DNA of 64,000 bases, from assembly GCA_002105175.1 (NCBI GenBank), contig MCGE01000007.1, forward strand, positions 744,001-808,000, written 5' to 3'. Below, piece by piece: positions 21,624-33,109 of the stretch (position 1 is its first letter; each line of letters begins with the position of its first letter). Origin of the DNA: Absidia repens. Taxonomy: Eukaryota; Mucoromycota; Mucoromycetes; Mucorales; Cunninghamellaceae. A program made the translations under genes and the position numbers. Under the pieces are notes generated by a model that was not told the origin of the DNA, ran no database searches, and saw nothing but the letters and a program-made list of their open reading frames with translations.

Positions 21624-23315
21624 AAAATTAGACTTTGATAGTCATGTTAGTGTATTCTAGATTTTGCTTATTTATTATCTTCTTTTTTTTTTTTGATGCA
21701 TTGAATAAAACTGCTTTCAACCATTCTACGTTTTATGTTTTATATAATTTTAGTGTATGCTCTTCCTTTTTTTAATAAAAAAGATATCTGCGATAGTGAT
21801 TAAGGATTTAGTTTATAATTCATGGCATGTCAAAAATGAGGATGGAAATGGTTTATAGACTCATATTTGATACTTTCTTATATTTTGTCATGTCTGAATT
21901 TTATATGGATCAAAAATGAGGTGAGGGGTATTGTGTATGGAGCCCTAGTAGAGAGGACTCGCAAACGCATTTACTTTCTATTATCCACGTAAAAATATTT
22001 AATCGAAACTTCTCACCAAAAACATGCGGTAATTTCACACCATTTTATATATGCCGCAGGTGTTTTTTATAGTGCTTATTGCGGCAGAAACCGTTTGATG
22101 CATTAGTCTGCATGGTAGGGAAATCTTGCCAAAAAAAAAAAAAAAAACTTGGGGAGTTTCTCTTTGTTATGACAGTGTGCTAGCCAGAAACCAAAAGAAA
22201 TTGCTCCATGGTATAGGAATAGCATAACTATGGCTATCACTCACTGCATGGTTTAAATTCATTGATATAACAGGTCAATTAGGATTAATGCCACGTTTGA
22301 TAGCAAGTGACTTTGGACTGACATCAGCTACTGGGACTCTGGGGGAGAGCTCAAACTTACTTTCTAATTGATCAGACGATGGTGAATAAAAGGGAAACAC
22401 GTTATTTACAGCGTATTGGTAAATACTAAGCTAAAGCTGTGGGGCTCAACTATAACAAAGGTTCTGATGGAGGTTGCTTGAGGGAGACTGTTGGGAGATC
22501 TAATGAATGGTCACAATTGATCTAATGGGACGATTGTAAGAAGAAACTAATACACTATGCAAAGTATGAGGATGACTATAAATGGATATCTTTTATTGAA
22601 GCATAACAACTGTTAACATTAGTCAAAAACGAGGATAGTAATAAAAAAGGGATCTACTTCATAAGACATGAGAGAGACTAATGGGACATTTTTCTTTAAA
22701 TCAAATGAAAAGAGACATAACTAATTCAGATATAACCTATTTATAAATTAACACTAAACACTAAACCAAGTTAATAAATACTCCAAAAAGCCAACTAATG
22801 GTGGTTCTGAATCCCTGATTCAAAATGAAAGGGTTTCCCCATGCATGTTGTAATCCCTGATCTGAAAATGCTTCTAAACTAGTCCTGACACTAATCTATG
22901 ATCACCATAACCTTAAAAAGTTGAAGGTGAAGAAAAAAGGAAGAAGGCGGGAAAAAAAAATTGGGGAGTAATTGAAAATCCACGTGGGCGGGATTTGAAT
23001 TGTCCCAATGAAGTCCAATGGATTTAGTTTTGTACAAGCTAATAACATTGCGCCAAAAAAAAAAAAAAAAAGGAAAGATACAAATCCATGTATTCATATG
23101 TTTTCCCAGGGACGATGATAAAGACGATAATAGAGATGGTTTTGTATTTTATTACAGAAAAAAAAATTGAAATATGATAAAGAAAAGAGGGGGAATATAA
23201 ATACATTGATAAACGTGTAAAAACAACTAGGTACTACTACAATAAAAGATATAAACTGAACTTGAAAAAAACAAGCGAGGACGAGGAAGTCATGGTAAGA
23301 AAAAAGAGGGTGTCG
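21624..23315. other. Convergent intergenic region, USP / RING
   Basis: A 1.7 kb gap between convergent genes. AATAAA near 21703 likely ends the USP transcript. A dispersed repeat copy fills about 22380-23010. No further coding exon was seen. Confidence 0.55.
22380..23010 (-). repeat. Dispersed non-coding repeat, short subtype (copy D)
   Basis: On the plus strand it reads CTAATGGTGGTTCTGAATC, AATGAAAGGGTTTCCCCATG, CATGTTGTAATCCCTGATCT, CTAAACTAGTCCTGACACTA, AAAGTTGAAGGTGAAGAAAA and ends at CCACGTGGGCGGGATTTG near 22981. The other side carries AAAGAGACATAACTAATTCA, GACATGAGAGAGACTAATGG and TTATTGAAGCATAACAACTG. The order of blocks equals that of copies at 36000, 51670 and 59280. Confidence 0.78.
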
Positions 23316-25741
23316 TCATGTTTTGCGCCTCCATTGCCGAGGTAAAGAGCTGAATAAACGATTGGTGGTAGGTGGAGCTGAGGCAGGTACAGAAGACGAG
23401 GACGAAGGAGCGGCTTGTTGTGGCATATCCGGATCCATGGCCACCGTGGATTTTGTGCGAGAAGAATCAACAGAAATCGCAGGTTCCGGTTGGGTGATCA
23501 TTCTGGCAGGTAGGTCGACGACCATGTGTTCTTGGCGATGAGCTTCGGCAGCCTGCTGTGCGGCAAGATCAATTTGACGTCGCATGTTTCGAGGTAAACT
23601 TCGTGCCATCCAACTACGACTGAAGGCTTCTGCTTGATCGGCCGGAATGGTGGGACCAAATGAAGAAGATAATCCAGGGGTAGCCATATTACGATGGTTG
23701 CTGTTGCTACTTCCGCTATCGTCGTCATCCATGCGCCGGCGTAAAAATGAGAGTGAAAAGAGCGAAGAAGGTGGTGAGGGTGTATGAGGGGTCGTGCGAT
23801 TAGAAGGATGGTTGTTGTCGTCGTCATCGTCATTCTCCATCACTTGTTGTTGGGTATGTTTGGATATATCCAATAAGCAGTCGTGCTTGCAAAGTGGACA
23901 GCTGGCAGATTTGATTGTTAGCCATGGATCTAAACAACAACAACAACAAAAAATAAAAAAACAAAAAAACAAAAAAACAAAAAAACAAAAAAACAAAAAA
24001 ACAAAAAAACAAAAAAACAAAAAAGATAATACAAGTAAAAATGAGACTATGATGTCAGGCAAGGGCATAATAGTGAGACTTACCAATACATTCACAATGA
24101 TATTCATGACCACAAGGAAGTTTCCTGACGCTGTCTCCTGTTGAGAATTCATCCAAGCAAATCACACACCCTTCATCTTGTTGCTGCTGTTGTTGTTGCT
24201 GTTGCTGTTGCTGTTGCTGCGGTGATGATACCGGGTCTGCTGTAGTGGGTGTTGTGGTGTCTTCAATAGGCGGAGAAGGTGGAGGGATGATATCATGCTT
24301 GGAATGAACAATGGTCGCTGCCAAAGCCTCGGCATTTTCCAACGCCTTTTCAGTCCGTAAAGAAAGCACGGATGGTCGTCGTTTCAATATGTGTTCGTCT
24401 TGTTGTAGTTGCTGCCAATCATCATTATTTACTGCCTCGTCATGGTCGTTATTGTTGTCTTGGCCTATAATTCGTGTCGGGAAAAGTCCCAGGGAAGTAG
24501 GATCAAGCACCTTTTTATCAAGATGACCAGGTAGAATAGCCATTGATAACCCAGTTTCATAACGAGTCCGTTGTCTTCTTCGTATCCTCCAAAGGTGCCA
24601 ATGCATTCCCACTTTTGCAAAAATTACCATCGTCCCGAAAAAAAAAAAAAAAAAAAAAATAAAGAAAAAAAGAAACGAAGAAAGAAAGAAGGGAAGAATG
24701 TGAGTAAATAATGATATAAATATAGGAAAATAAAATAAAGCATCACCCACCCGCCTGGTCCCAAACACTCCGCAGCTCCGCCTTCAGAGTACCTTCCTCC
24801 AACGCTTTCCATATTTGAACAATAAAAAAACACGCCACCCCATAAACGCTCAAACTTACTTGAAACCAAAAAGCTAAGAGCCAAAAGAGCAACAACAATA
24901 ATCAAAATGAATTCCCAGGCTGTTGGAAATCCCCCAATGAATGGATACAAAGTGACTTTGATAGCAGATTGATAAGTGACATTGTTCAATGGTGCCTGTG
25001 AGATCGGGTCGGGCTGCTGCAGTAATCGGAATAAGGTTTGGCCCAATTCTAGGTCAACATAATACACTGGAATCTTGATGATATCACCTACTGATATCTA
25101 GCATAAAGATAAAAACATGTGAGGAGAAAGAAGAAAAAAATGAGTCTACACAGCAGTAGACTTACGGTGTTCACATTATCAAAAGGGACATTGGCATAAA
25201 CAATCACAGCAATAGCATTATCACGTTGAGAATAGTACGCCTTATCCGTCAAAGAACATCCACCTTGTTTCACCAAAGCAATCTTAGGTTGGCCTAATTG
25301 TAGTAGTTCAGGTAGAATATTTGTAGTATTGTGTTGACAAGATAGCTGTCTATCGTATAGAATGCCCTGTTTGTTCAGAAAAAGAGGATAAAAAGATAAG
25401 AAAACAGAATCATGTAAAAGACAAAGCTGATTCTTACACTTAAACCAGATGCATCAGGCTGAGTTGAATTTGTAGGGACAATGTTGTGGTCGTAAGTTTG
25501 TACATTGCCGCCTATTGATGGCGTGTTGTCGATCGAGGTTGTGTTGCTATAAAGAGTGACATAGGCTAAAGAAAAGAAAAAAAAGAAAGAGAGAGAGAGA
25601 GATTAATAAACACAAAAAGAGGTGACGTAAATAGAATAGAATAAACTTACAGGTGACAACTGAAGGATTACTTGAAGTAAATAGACCTGCATCAGTGTTG
25701 CCAAACCAAAGTAATAGTAATAAAAGTATTGCACGCATCAT
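23316..25741 (-). CDS. PA-TM-RING ubiquitin ligase
   Basis: Six exons on the minus strand: 25741-25651, 25565-25438, 25366-25166, 25097-24860, 24611-24084, 23929-23316; 599 aa. The product starts with a signal peptide (MMRAILLLLLLWFGNTDAG). Next is a lumenal protease-associated (PA) type domain with KIALVKQGGCSLTDKAYYSQ and AVIVYANVPFDN. One membrane span follows (FILIIVVALLALSFLVS), and a C3H2C3 RING-H2: CVICLDEF, LPCGHEYHCECIDPWL, CPLC. The last junction (ATT G/AT) completes the RING. PA-TM-RING proteins are E3 ligases of endosomes, vacuole or ER that ubiquitinate membrane proteins. A polyGln tract precedes the RING, and the tail is Ser/Pro-rich. Exon 4/5 junction (TCA A/TG GGA) follows a long A/T-rich intron and is the least certain. 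The first of two tandem ATGs was used. Confidence 0.88.
23954..24024 (+). repeat. A7C octamer tandem repeat in a RING-gene intron
   Basis: About eight copies of an 8-bp unit (seven A and one C on the plus strand) lie in the last intron of the RING gene. In the sense strand it becomes GTTTTTTT units. It produces spurious Phe-rich and Lys-rich reading frames on the two strands. Confidence 0.9.
24182..24221 (-). repeat. CAG/CAA repeat coding polyglutamine in the RING gene
   Basis: Codons for about 14 Gln in exon 5, directly before the RING motif CVICLD. Mixed CAG/CAA codons. Confidence 0.8.
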
Positions 25742-27239
25742 GTCCTTAAAAAAGTTTAAAGGGACAAGTAATAGGAGAGGGGTTGTGATTGAAAGAAGAC
25801 CGAAAAAAAAATCGGCGTTTGAATTCCGACCTTCGATTGATATGTACACATCAAGAAACTTATTGAGCTGTAACATCCATGAGCCACTAGTGCAACATAC
25901 TACAAGTTATGTAAAAAATAAAGAAGCAATATTATTTTTTATGAGATGAACATATTACAACGAACAAAAAAATGATCGAGGTATACATTACAGCCATACT
26001 AACTTGCTGTGGCCTCTTCCTATTAGCTCAATGTAAGAACCGAGTTAAAAAAAATAATACATACAAACAATGAAAGCACAGGCATATAAAGTGCTAGCAC
26101 GTTTTTCTTTATCGATGAAAGGTGCTCCATAATGATAAAAAGGACACTACTGTAGAAAAATTGCATGAATTGCCCGATTATCGATCCGAGCAATGATAAT
26201 CGAATTTTAACATGTGGTGTAAGGTCTTAATGGTGCCATTCTTTCATTATGAAGAATTACTGTATGGTTCTACAATGAACGTGAAATAATAAATGAAAAA
26301 GGTTGTACCAATTTACAAGAAAAAGGCAGATGCGACTTGGCATTCCGGTCCACTTTATCGGTGGCTCTGTGTTTATAGAATATATCGTATCTTTTTAAAT
26401 GAAGAAATTGAATGAGTGGAAATCGAGTGGTTCCCTTTTTGGCTACATTCCCCTGATTTTTTTTTTTTTTTTTTGGCATGATTTATCAAAAAAAAAAAAA
26501 AAAAAAAAAATTCTATCGGGACATGGCTCATAGTGCTTATAGTGAAAATATCATACAGTGCGCATTGGTAAGTAATATTTAAAAATGGACATACCAGTTC
26601 AAATCCTATTAAATGACGACGTACGTTGTGCCTTGTAAATGCGCGGTACTGCAAACATTAACACAGCCTGCTTTGCATTCTCGCTCTGTAATATAATATT
26701 ATCACAGTACGTATGCATTTTTCACGCAAGACACTCTTTTTTGTCAATTACAGCACATATTGTAATCAATAGTAAAAATTATGGAGGTGGTCGGAGCAAG
26801 CGAGAGAGGGTTCATGTCGAAGTTTTCATATATGACTAAAATGATCGTAATGATAGCTAATACATCGAATGAACGAATGAATACATACAAAGATCCTATT
26901 CTGCTATTTCAGAACAATAAGATGGCGCCATTTTCGGTTGTGCATAAAAAAAAGGATGAGTGCACAAAATAACCGGACCTGCGTTTCCATGAGAACAGCC
27001 GAAATAAACTAATCCGCGCCCACAATCAGTAATGCCCATTCCCTTTTTTTTTTCTATACAAATAAATTTAAACCCGTCTTGATAATTTAGAAATACAAGC
27101 ATTAACAACTGTAAAAGATGCTCTGAGTGGGATTATATAGATTGAGGTCCGACTTTGATACCGACTTTTGTGTATAAAATAAACGTAGTTTTTGCTACCC
27201 CACTTCCTTCTGATAAAAACAATTATCATTATCATCATC
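25742..27239. other. Divergent intergenic region, RING / secreted protein
   Basis: A 1.5 kb gap between divergent genes. Long homopolymers (T-run at about 26459-26474, A-run at about 26489-26510) stand out. A short frame at 25973 starts like a signal peptide (MIEVYITAILTCCGLFLLAQ) and meets a GTAAGA donor, but no following exon could be found. No repeat copy was recognised. Confidence 0.45.
27173..27180 (+). promoter_or_regulatory. TATA box of the secreted cysteine protein
   Basis: TATAAAAT, 67 bp before the ATG at 27240. A second TATATAG lies at about 27135. Confidence 0.5.
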
Positions 27240-27557
27240 ATGAGATCCCTTTTATTGTTGCTATTTGCCATCACTATGGCTCTGCAGGTCCAGGAAATCT
27301 TCGCCAATAGCGACTCATTGATCGGGTTGCATTATTCTGGTCATAAAGATTGGGAATGGGTCGAGTATGGCACCTGTATCCCTGTACATAAGAAAGACAA
27401 CAGTGAATTGAAAATAATCCACTACCCCCGCCGATCAATTTGCCAACACTATGAGGATAAGGATTGCACAAGCCCTAAGTTTGCTCCTAATGTACATAAT
27501 AGCGGCTACAATATACCGGTCAGAGATTTTGGTTATGGAAAATGCAAACCTTTGTAG
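27240..27557 (+). CDS. Small secreted cysteine-containing protein
   Basis: Single exon, 105 aa. The N-terminus is a classical signal peptide (MRSLLLLLFAITMALQVQEI, cleavage probably after FAN or nearby). The mature part has about 80 residues with four Cys (GTC, SIC, KDC, GKC), which could form two disulfides, and many aromatic and charged residues (HKDWEWVEYGTC). I recognise no named family. A TATA box and a CATCATCATCATG start context support it; ATG 27240 is the only ATG at the start of the hydrophobic run. Length, signal and Cys content fit small secreted proteins of fungi, which include defence, toxin-like and effector proteins, but nothing in the sequence shows a function. Confidence 0.68.
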   Translation: MRSLLLLLFAITMALQVQEIFANSDSLIGLHYSGHKDWEWVEYGTCIPVHKKDNSELKIIHYPRRSICQHYEDKDCTSPKFAPNVHNSGYNIPVRDFGYGKCKPL

Positions 27558-28628
27558 TCTCTTTTTTTTCTTCTCTCCGTATCTATATAAATAGTATAAT
27601 AAAAAAATTGATATGTCAATGATGACGCCACATATATCCGACAGCTCTACATATTTTTTTTTTCATAAGCAAAAGGGGAGAAGACGTTTCAAACAAGTAT
27701 AGTAAAAAAAAACGAAGTAGCTCTTTTTGTCCCGCCCAAGAATAATCAGCATTAGCACTAACCCTGCTATTGCTACCCTCTATAATCCGTCTAATTGCAA
27801 AATGCAGAGGAAACAGACAACAAAATATTCCTTAGTGGACTTATTTTTTACACAAGCACATGCCTTTCTTCCTACACATAAATATACACACACGCACACG
27901 TACTGGATTTTACTCATGCTCATTCAACGAGGCAGTAAAACGCATGAAAGAGATTAATCGTAATACAACAAACCATTTTTAATTCAGATATGCATAAAGT
28001 ATAAACTATGACAACTAACACTAACCTAAGCTAATGACACTATTCTACAGTGAAGGCTAATCGAATGGCAGTTAGAAATCATAAATCCAAAATGAAAGGG
28101 TTTCTCCATGAAGTTTGTTTTGCATTTTTGAAAATGCCCCTAAACAAGTTCTGACACTAAGCCTAGATCACCAGTATCCCAATATGCCTTGCCATCACAT
28201 TACTCGAAGCGAAAAAAAAAGAAAGAATGGGAAAAAAAAAATTAGAGCCAAAAAAATAGAAATCATGTGTGCGGAGTCTGAATCGACTCCTGCTTACACC
28301 TAAACACCACCCAATACCTCTTTTTCAGCACCCACAAAATACCCATTGACGACGCGCTGAGCACGGCGTTTGGGCCCCAAGGGGCTGCCCATCAGAGTGC
28401 AACATGGGGGGTCCCTAATCTCATCCCATCAACACCTGCACTTAGTAAATCGATAGGTTTCCAAAAATCCAGCGGAGGGCCGGAGCGTTTATTAGGACAT
28501 AAATAAATAATATATATATATAAAAATCAATTTGAATGACAGTAATATAAAACAATAAAGATGCAATAGGGGATGATTTTAAAAATAGAGAATAAAAAAC
28601 AGAGTAAAAGGGAGGATGAATGTAAAAG
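27558..28628. other. Intergenic region filled by a long-subtype repeat copy
   Basis: Between the secreted-protein gene and the end of Notchless. Almost all of it (about 27715-28440) is a dispersed repeat copy. The AATAAA near 28551 (minus strand TTTATT) may end Notchless. No gene seen. Confidence 0.6.
27715..28440 (-). repeat. Dispersed non-coding repeat, long subtype (copy E)
   Basis: Starts with TTTTTGTCCCGCCCAAGAAT, matching the complement of the copy A terminus at about 1830. It continues through AACACTAACCTAAGCTAATG, ATCCAAAATGAAAGGGTTTC, TGCATTTTTGAAAATGCCCC and AATATGCCTTGCCATCACAT. It ends with a GC-richer block (ACGACGCGCTGAGCACGG, TTGGGCCCCAAGGGGCTGCC, AGAGTGCAACATGGGGGG) whose complement is found at 50030-50120. 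The GC-rich block makes it stand out from its surroundings. Confidence 0.78.
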
Positions 28629-30348
28629 CTAATGTCTATAAATGCGGAGGGTCTTGTCTTTTGAGCCACTGCCCATTTTATCACCACCAGGCGACCAATC
28701 GATGGCATAGACTTCATCCAAATGACCAGGTAAATCCATCTTGATCTTCATTTTTTTGATATCCCAAATCTTCAAGGTGGTATCCTTGCTACAGCTTGCC
28801 AACATCCTGGAATCACTGGACCAACATACTTGATAGACAGCACCGACATGACCACGCAAATTGCCAATAAATTTCCCGGTGAGACCATCCCATAATTTGA
28901 CAGAGTTGTCAAACGAAGCACTGGCAAAATATCGTCCGTCTGGTGAAAAGCTGACATGATTCACAAGCTTTTGATGTCCCGTCATACGTGTCAATGGCTT
29001 CTTGCTAGTTTCGGGTTCCCAGAAAAACATGGTGAAATCGTCCGAGCCTGACACCAATCGTTCATGTCCATTGCCTTTGGCGGCTTTGTATCGCGCAAGT
29101 GCAGCTGCTTTCGCTATATATCACAAAAAAAAAAAGATCAGTATTTTTATACGTTCCGCCCCCCTTTACTTTCAATACCCATCTTTTTCCTAATTATCAT
29201 CATTATTATTTACCTTCTTCCTCCGAGTCGTAACGTTTTCCTGTATGATCGAATGGTCCAGTACGTAAGACGAAATCAGTGCTGAGCGCCAAAGTGTTGA
29301 CCCAATGGCCATGGCCTTGCAAAGTCTTGACCAGCATGCCTTCTGAGTTCCAGACCTTGATGGATTTATCTTGAGATGCGGTATAGATCAAGCCTTCACC
29401 ACCCCACTTGACACAGGATACAGCCGCTGTATGTTGAGAAATGTTGAAGACCATGCGACGGAGCACAGTGTCCCAGACGCGAACGGTACCATCTTTGGAT
29501 GAACTTGCTAAGCGGTTGACTTTGGAGTTGAGATGATAAGGTTCCCATGCAAGACTAGTGATCCACTTGGTGTGACCACGTAGACCAGTACCGAGTTGCT
29601 TGCCTGTCTTAGCGTCCCACAGTCGTACAGTGTTGTCCATACTACCAGAGGCTAGCACTTTACCGTCCGGCGACCAGGCAATGTTGAGCACCCAGCCTGT
29701 GTGACCTTTGAGTGTGTGTTGTGGTGTTTCCGTGTGTAGATCCCATATCCGTACCGTCATGTCGCCAGATCCAGTAGCTAATTGACCACCATTGGGACTG
29801 AATGATACTGAGAGGATGGCTTCGGAGTGACCTAATAATTGATAGATAAAACAAGGAAGTGTATGAGCATTTGACTCGATCACGTTGAAACGGTTTCTAT
29901 CACTTACCTGTGAGTGTGGAAGTACAACGAGTAACAGCACGTACCCGAAAAACGGCTTGAGGTTGATAAACAATAGTAATGGTATCTTCAGTTGATTTAT
30001 CTTTGCGATCGGTCCAGAGGTTTTTTCGGATCTCATCGTCACCCACATAGAAAGTGTATGGCATAGGATCATCAGTCTATCAAGAAAGAACAAGGGACAA
30101 AAAAAAGTTAGCAAACATAAAACTTTGACAATAGATCTCCCTTATCTCTGTACCTGTTCCAGAAGTTGATTCAAAAGAAGTTCTAGTTGTTCGGGAGAGA
30201 CATCAGCGGGAAGATTCAATGGAGGTCCTGTGGAATCGCCGTCTTCTGTTTTGAATTGAGCCACAATCTTTTGTCCTTCAGGCATGGTTTCGGCGGCAGC
30301 CTTGATTGCTGCTTTGGCTGCCAATAATTCCCGTACTTTAGTCGACAT
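28629..30348 (-). CDS. RSA4: Notchless / RSA4 ribosome-assembly WD40 protein
   Basis: Four exons on the minus strand: 30348-30154, 30076-29908, 29831-29214, 29113-28629; 488 aa, the usual length of the family. RSA4 (NLE1) binds pre-60S particles and is pulled by the Rea1/Midasin AAA machine through its N-terminal UBL-like (NLE) domain. That domain is visible as IVAQFKTEDGDSTGPPLNLP, VSPEQLELLLNQLLEQ and DPMPYTFYV. Eight WD40 repeats follow; examples are GHSEAILSVSFSPNGGQLAT, GSGDMTVRIWDL, GHTGWVLNIAWSPDGKVLAS and, at the end, GSKDKTLRIYRH. The exon 3/4 junction falls in a Lys/Ala-rich linker (EEAKAAALARYKAAKG) between WD repeats. Start ATG follows an A/T-rich leader. DUS1 lies 262 bp upstream on the same strand; both act in RNA maturation but separate promoters are likely. 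Confidence 0.96.
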
Positions 30349-30387
30349 GAATGTGTTATAAGATATATGGAGATAAGAAAAAAAGAG

Positions 30388-30423
<36 letters not shown>

Positions 30424-30610
30424 AGCATGAAAAAATTCGCTTGTATTCAATTCAAAATAAGCCACCACGAATCAAAAAAAATGTCTAATCAATTCAAACT
30501 TTATTCCATCGGCATATAAACATATAGCCTTTTTTTCTATATTAAAAAAACACGTTCATACGGTATAAAATTACTAATCACTAAATAAAAACGTACTATG
30601 CTAATCAAAT

Positions 30611-32010
30611 CTATACTACATTGTTCACCGCCACATTGTCTTCTACCACAGCAGCAGGCACTTGTTCGCCTTCCTTGGGTTTCTTCGAGTCTGTTTCATT
30701 GACCGCCGAGTCCTGTTCCTCTTCCAATGGACGCTTCTTATCAGTCTTTTTTGCATGCTTGTCATTGGCAGGAAGGACAGGGCGGAAATAAGGCTGCAGA
30801 AAAAAAAAAAAAAAAAAAGTCATTGAGTATGAATGTTGATTTCCATAGAAATATGCATTGAATCGTTACCTGACACCGCCAATGGCCATACTGACGAATA
30901 CCGTTTTCATTTTTCCTGCCATCCAGTTCCACTTCACCGACACTTGCCTGATCAGCGATTAGACGTTCCTTGAGAGCCATGGTGATATCCCAAAACATTT
31001 GCCAAGTGTTAGCTTTACCAAGTTGAGCACGCAGGTCAGTATGTTGAGGTAGACTAGGGTGGAAGAACTTGAAGAGATGCGCCTTCATGATGCCAGGACG
31101 GGGTGCCTTGTCGCCTTGATTTTTGCAGATGGTCAAGTATTCTTCGGCCATTTCCCAAGTACAAGGTGGCATAGTTCGATCGGGAGCAAAAATCGCAGGG
31201 TTGTACAGAGAACCTTCAGCACTCATGACGGCGTCCACACCAGTGTGATCAATGCAGCGTTGGATATCTTCATGGTAAAGAATGTTGCCGTTCGCAATCA
31301 CAGGAATTTTGACCGCCTCCTTGACCGCCTTGATTTTGTCCCAGTCCGCCAATCCAGTGTTGTGTCCCTTTTGTTCACGCAATCGTCCGTGCACTGTCAG
31401 TACTTGAGCACCCGCCGCTTCAATCATCTTGGCATATTCTACTGTGCGCTCCACCGTGCTAAACACCCGAATCTTGACTGTCACCGGTACCGCCAGCTGT
31501 TCATGTAATATTGACACCATCGATGCAATGAGTTCCCATTCATCTTGTAGAAATGATCCATAGCGCCCCCGTTTAGCAATGTGTTGAGGACAGCCCAGAT
31601 TCAAATCCACACCGTCACATTCGTTTTCAACCATTTTCGCTGCCCGGAGAAGAATCTCGGGATCATTGGCACAAAACTAGAATACCAAACAAAAAAATAA
31701 AAAGTAAGTTTAATGGCGCATGGATTTTTTTTACGATCTTTTCCTTTGTGTGTGACAGTACCTGCACGATAACCGGTCGATCATGTTCATCTGTTGTCCA
31801 TTGATCGGCACGATACTTGTGACCAGACTCGGGATCACTGAACAAGCGAGCATGGAACATGGGCGTGAAGCAAACGTGAGCATTGTATCGTCGACTGAGG
31901 ATCCGGAATGCTTCCTCGCTGGCATCAACCATTGGTGCTAGGATAAATCGAGGCGACTTTAATGTTTTTTGAAAAAAATCGTAGCCTTTCAATTTGATAG
32001 GGGAGGTCAT
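30611..32010 (-). CDS. DUS1: tRNA-dihydrouridine(16/17) synthase DUS1
   Basis: Three exons on the minus strand: 32010-31762, 31676-30870, 30793-30611; 412 aa. DUS1 reduces uridines 16/17 in the D-loop of tRNAs with FMN and NADPH. The FMN-binding barrel begins [18 protein letters not shown]. The active-site motif is [18 protein letters not shown] with Cys112. Further family motifs are [39 protein letters not shown] and [16 protein letters not shown]. The last exon is a Lys/Glu-rich tail ([20 protein letters not shown]), probably nuclear/nucleolar targeting or RNA contact. Intron 1 and 2 donors are GTACTG and GTAACG. Divergent from the kelch gene with about 0.93 kb between starts. Confidence 0.95.
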
Positions 32011-32939
32011 AATTGCAAATTTGGGAAAGAAGAAAGAAATAGAGAAAAAAAAAAAAAAAAAAAACTTTCAGACCATCACCAATGGATGTTAACAAAAATA
32101 TAATCTCCGCTCGTACCTGATAAAATTTCAAGAGTTGCCAAATATTAATTAAAAAAAGAAATATCCCAAAGGATCCCGCTTACTGCATGTGCTGACTGCC
32201 CTCACCCTGTACGTACAGTACCGTACTGTAAGTACATAGATTCTCTGCCGGAAAACTCGCCCAAATGTCTTTAGAGGAAGTCCTATTCGTGTCTATCAGA
32301 CATTCATTTTAAGCTATTTTTGTGTGGCTCAGATACCCATTTCCTTAATTAATGCCTTACTTTTGATATAGTTACTGAGGAGTCATAATTTATTGGTGCG
32401 TCTCTGGCGATCTCCTTTTTGAGGGAACTCCTGTATCATACATGTATAATGAACTTGCATAATTTTGACTAGAACTGAATCCAACCTTACCCCCCCCCCA
32501 AAAAAAAAGGTTGTAACTAAACGAAAAAAAGTGACGGACAAGGGAAAAGAAGTCAATATTCATAAATCGTTTCCCTAAACAATAACTTGCTTATTGACAA
32601 TAGTCATGGCAAGAGCAAAGATGCCTTTAATAAGAATGAAGGCTTAATGATAATAAATAAAAAGGGTCAGAACTATTTTACCAAGAAGGCTTTGCATCTT
32701 TATTTTTCTTTTTCTGGGTTTCAACCATGCTTCAGAAACGCCCACTCCGCTGTGGTGGGCGATGCAGTGGTGAAAAGTGGACGGATACAAGGAGCAGTAT
32801 GATTCGTCACGGACTAACCCGCACCCCTTGTTAAACAAAAGATAGATCTTGCGTCGCACAGCAAAATGAGAGTTGTATACAAGATAGGAATTGAATTTTT
32901 AGTTCCTTTTGATTTTTCTTTTTACTTTCTTCCTGTTAC
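32011..32939. other. Divergent intergenic region, DUS1 / kelch protein
   Basis: A 0.93 kb gap between divergent starts. It contains GTACGTACAGTACCGTACTG near 32210, a short imperfect palindrome, and a C9A8-type homopolymer pair near 32491. No coding exon or repeat copy was recognised. Confidence 0.45.
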
Positions 32940-33076
32940 ATGTCTCGGCTTGTTTTCATACTGCTTTTTCTTGAATACACAATAGCCGATCTAGTAGCTC
33001 CCAGAGCTTTTCAAGGTAATAAACTGTAGAGTGATACATTTGTTTTCTTTTTATAATTTAGATTCCGTCCGAACCA

Positions 33077-33109
<33 letters not shown>

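Noticed and set aside
23954..24024. CRISPR-like regular array
   Set aside because: The units are 8 bp and adjacent, without spacers. It is a simple tandem repeat in a eukaryotic intron.
23794..24144. A 116-codon plus-strand frame ending in a Lys/Gln-rich repeat
   Set aside because: It is the antisense of the RING exon and of the A7C array in the intron; no domain, no promoter.
25973..26040. Signal-peptide-like first exon MIEVYITAILTCCGLFLLAQ followed by a GTAAGA donor
   Set aside because: No acceptor and second exon that continue the frame convincingly were found in the next 1 kb. It may be a real but unresolved secreted-protein gene.
26560..26620. Possible tRNA B-box (AGTTCAAATCC near 26595)
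   Set aside because: No matching A-box or cloverleaf arms at the right distances.
28629..32010. Notchless and DUS1 as a co-transcribed pair
   Set aside because: The 262-bp spacer contains its own A/T-rich leader and a TTTATT-type end signal, so two separate transcripts are more likely.
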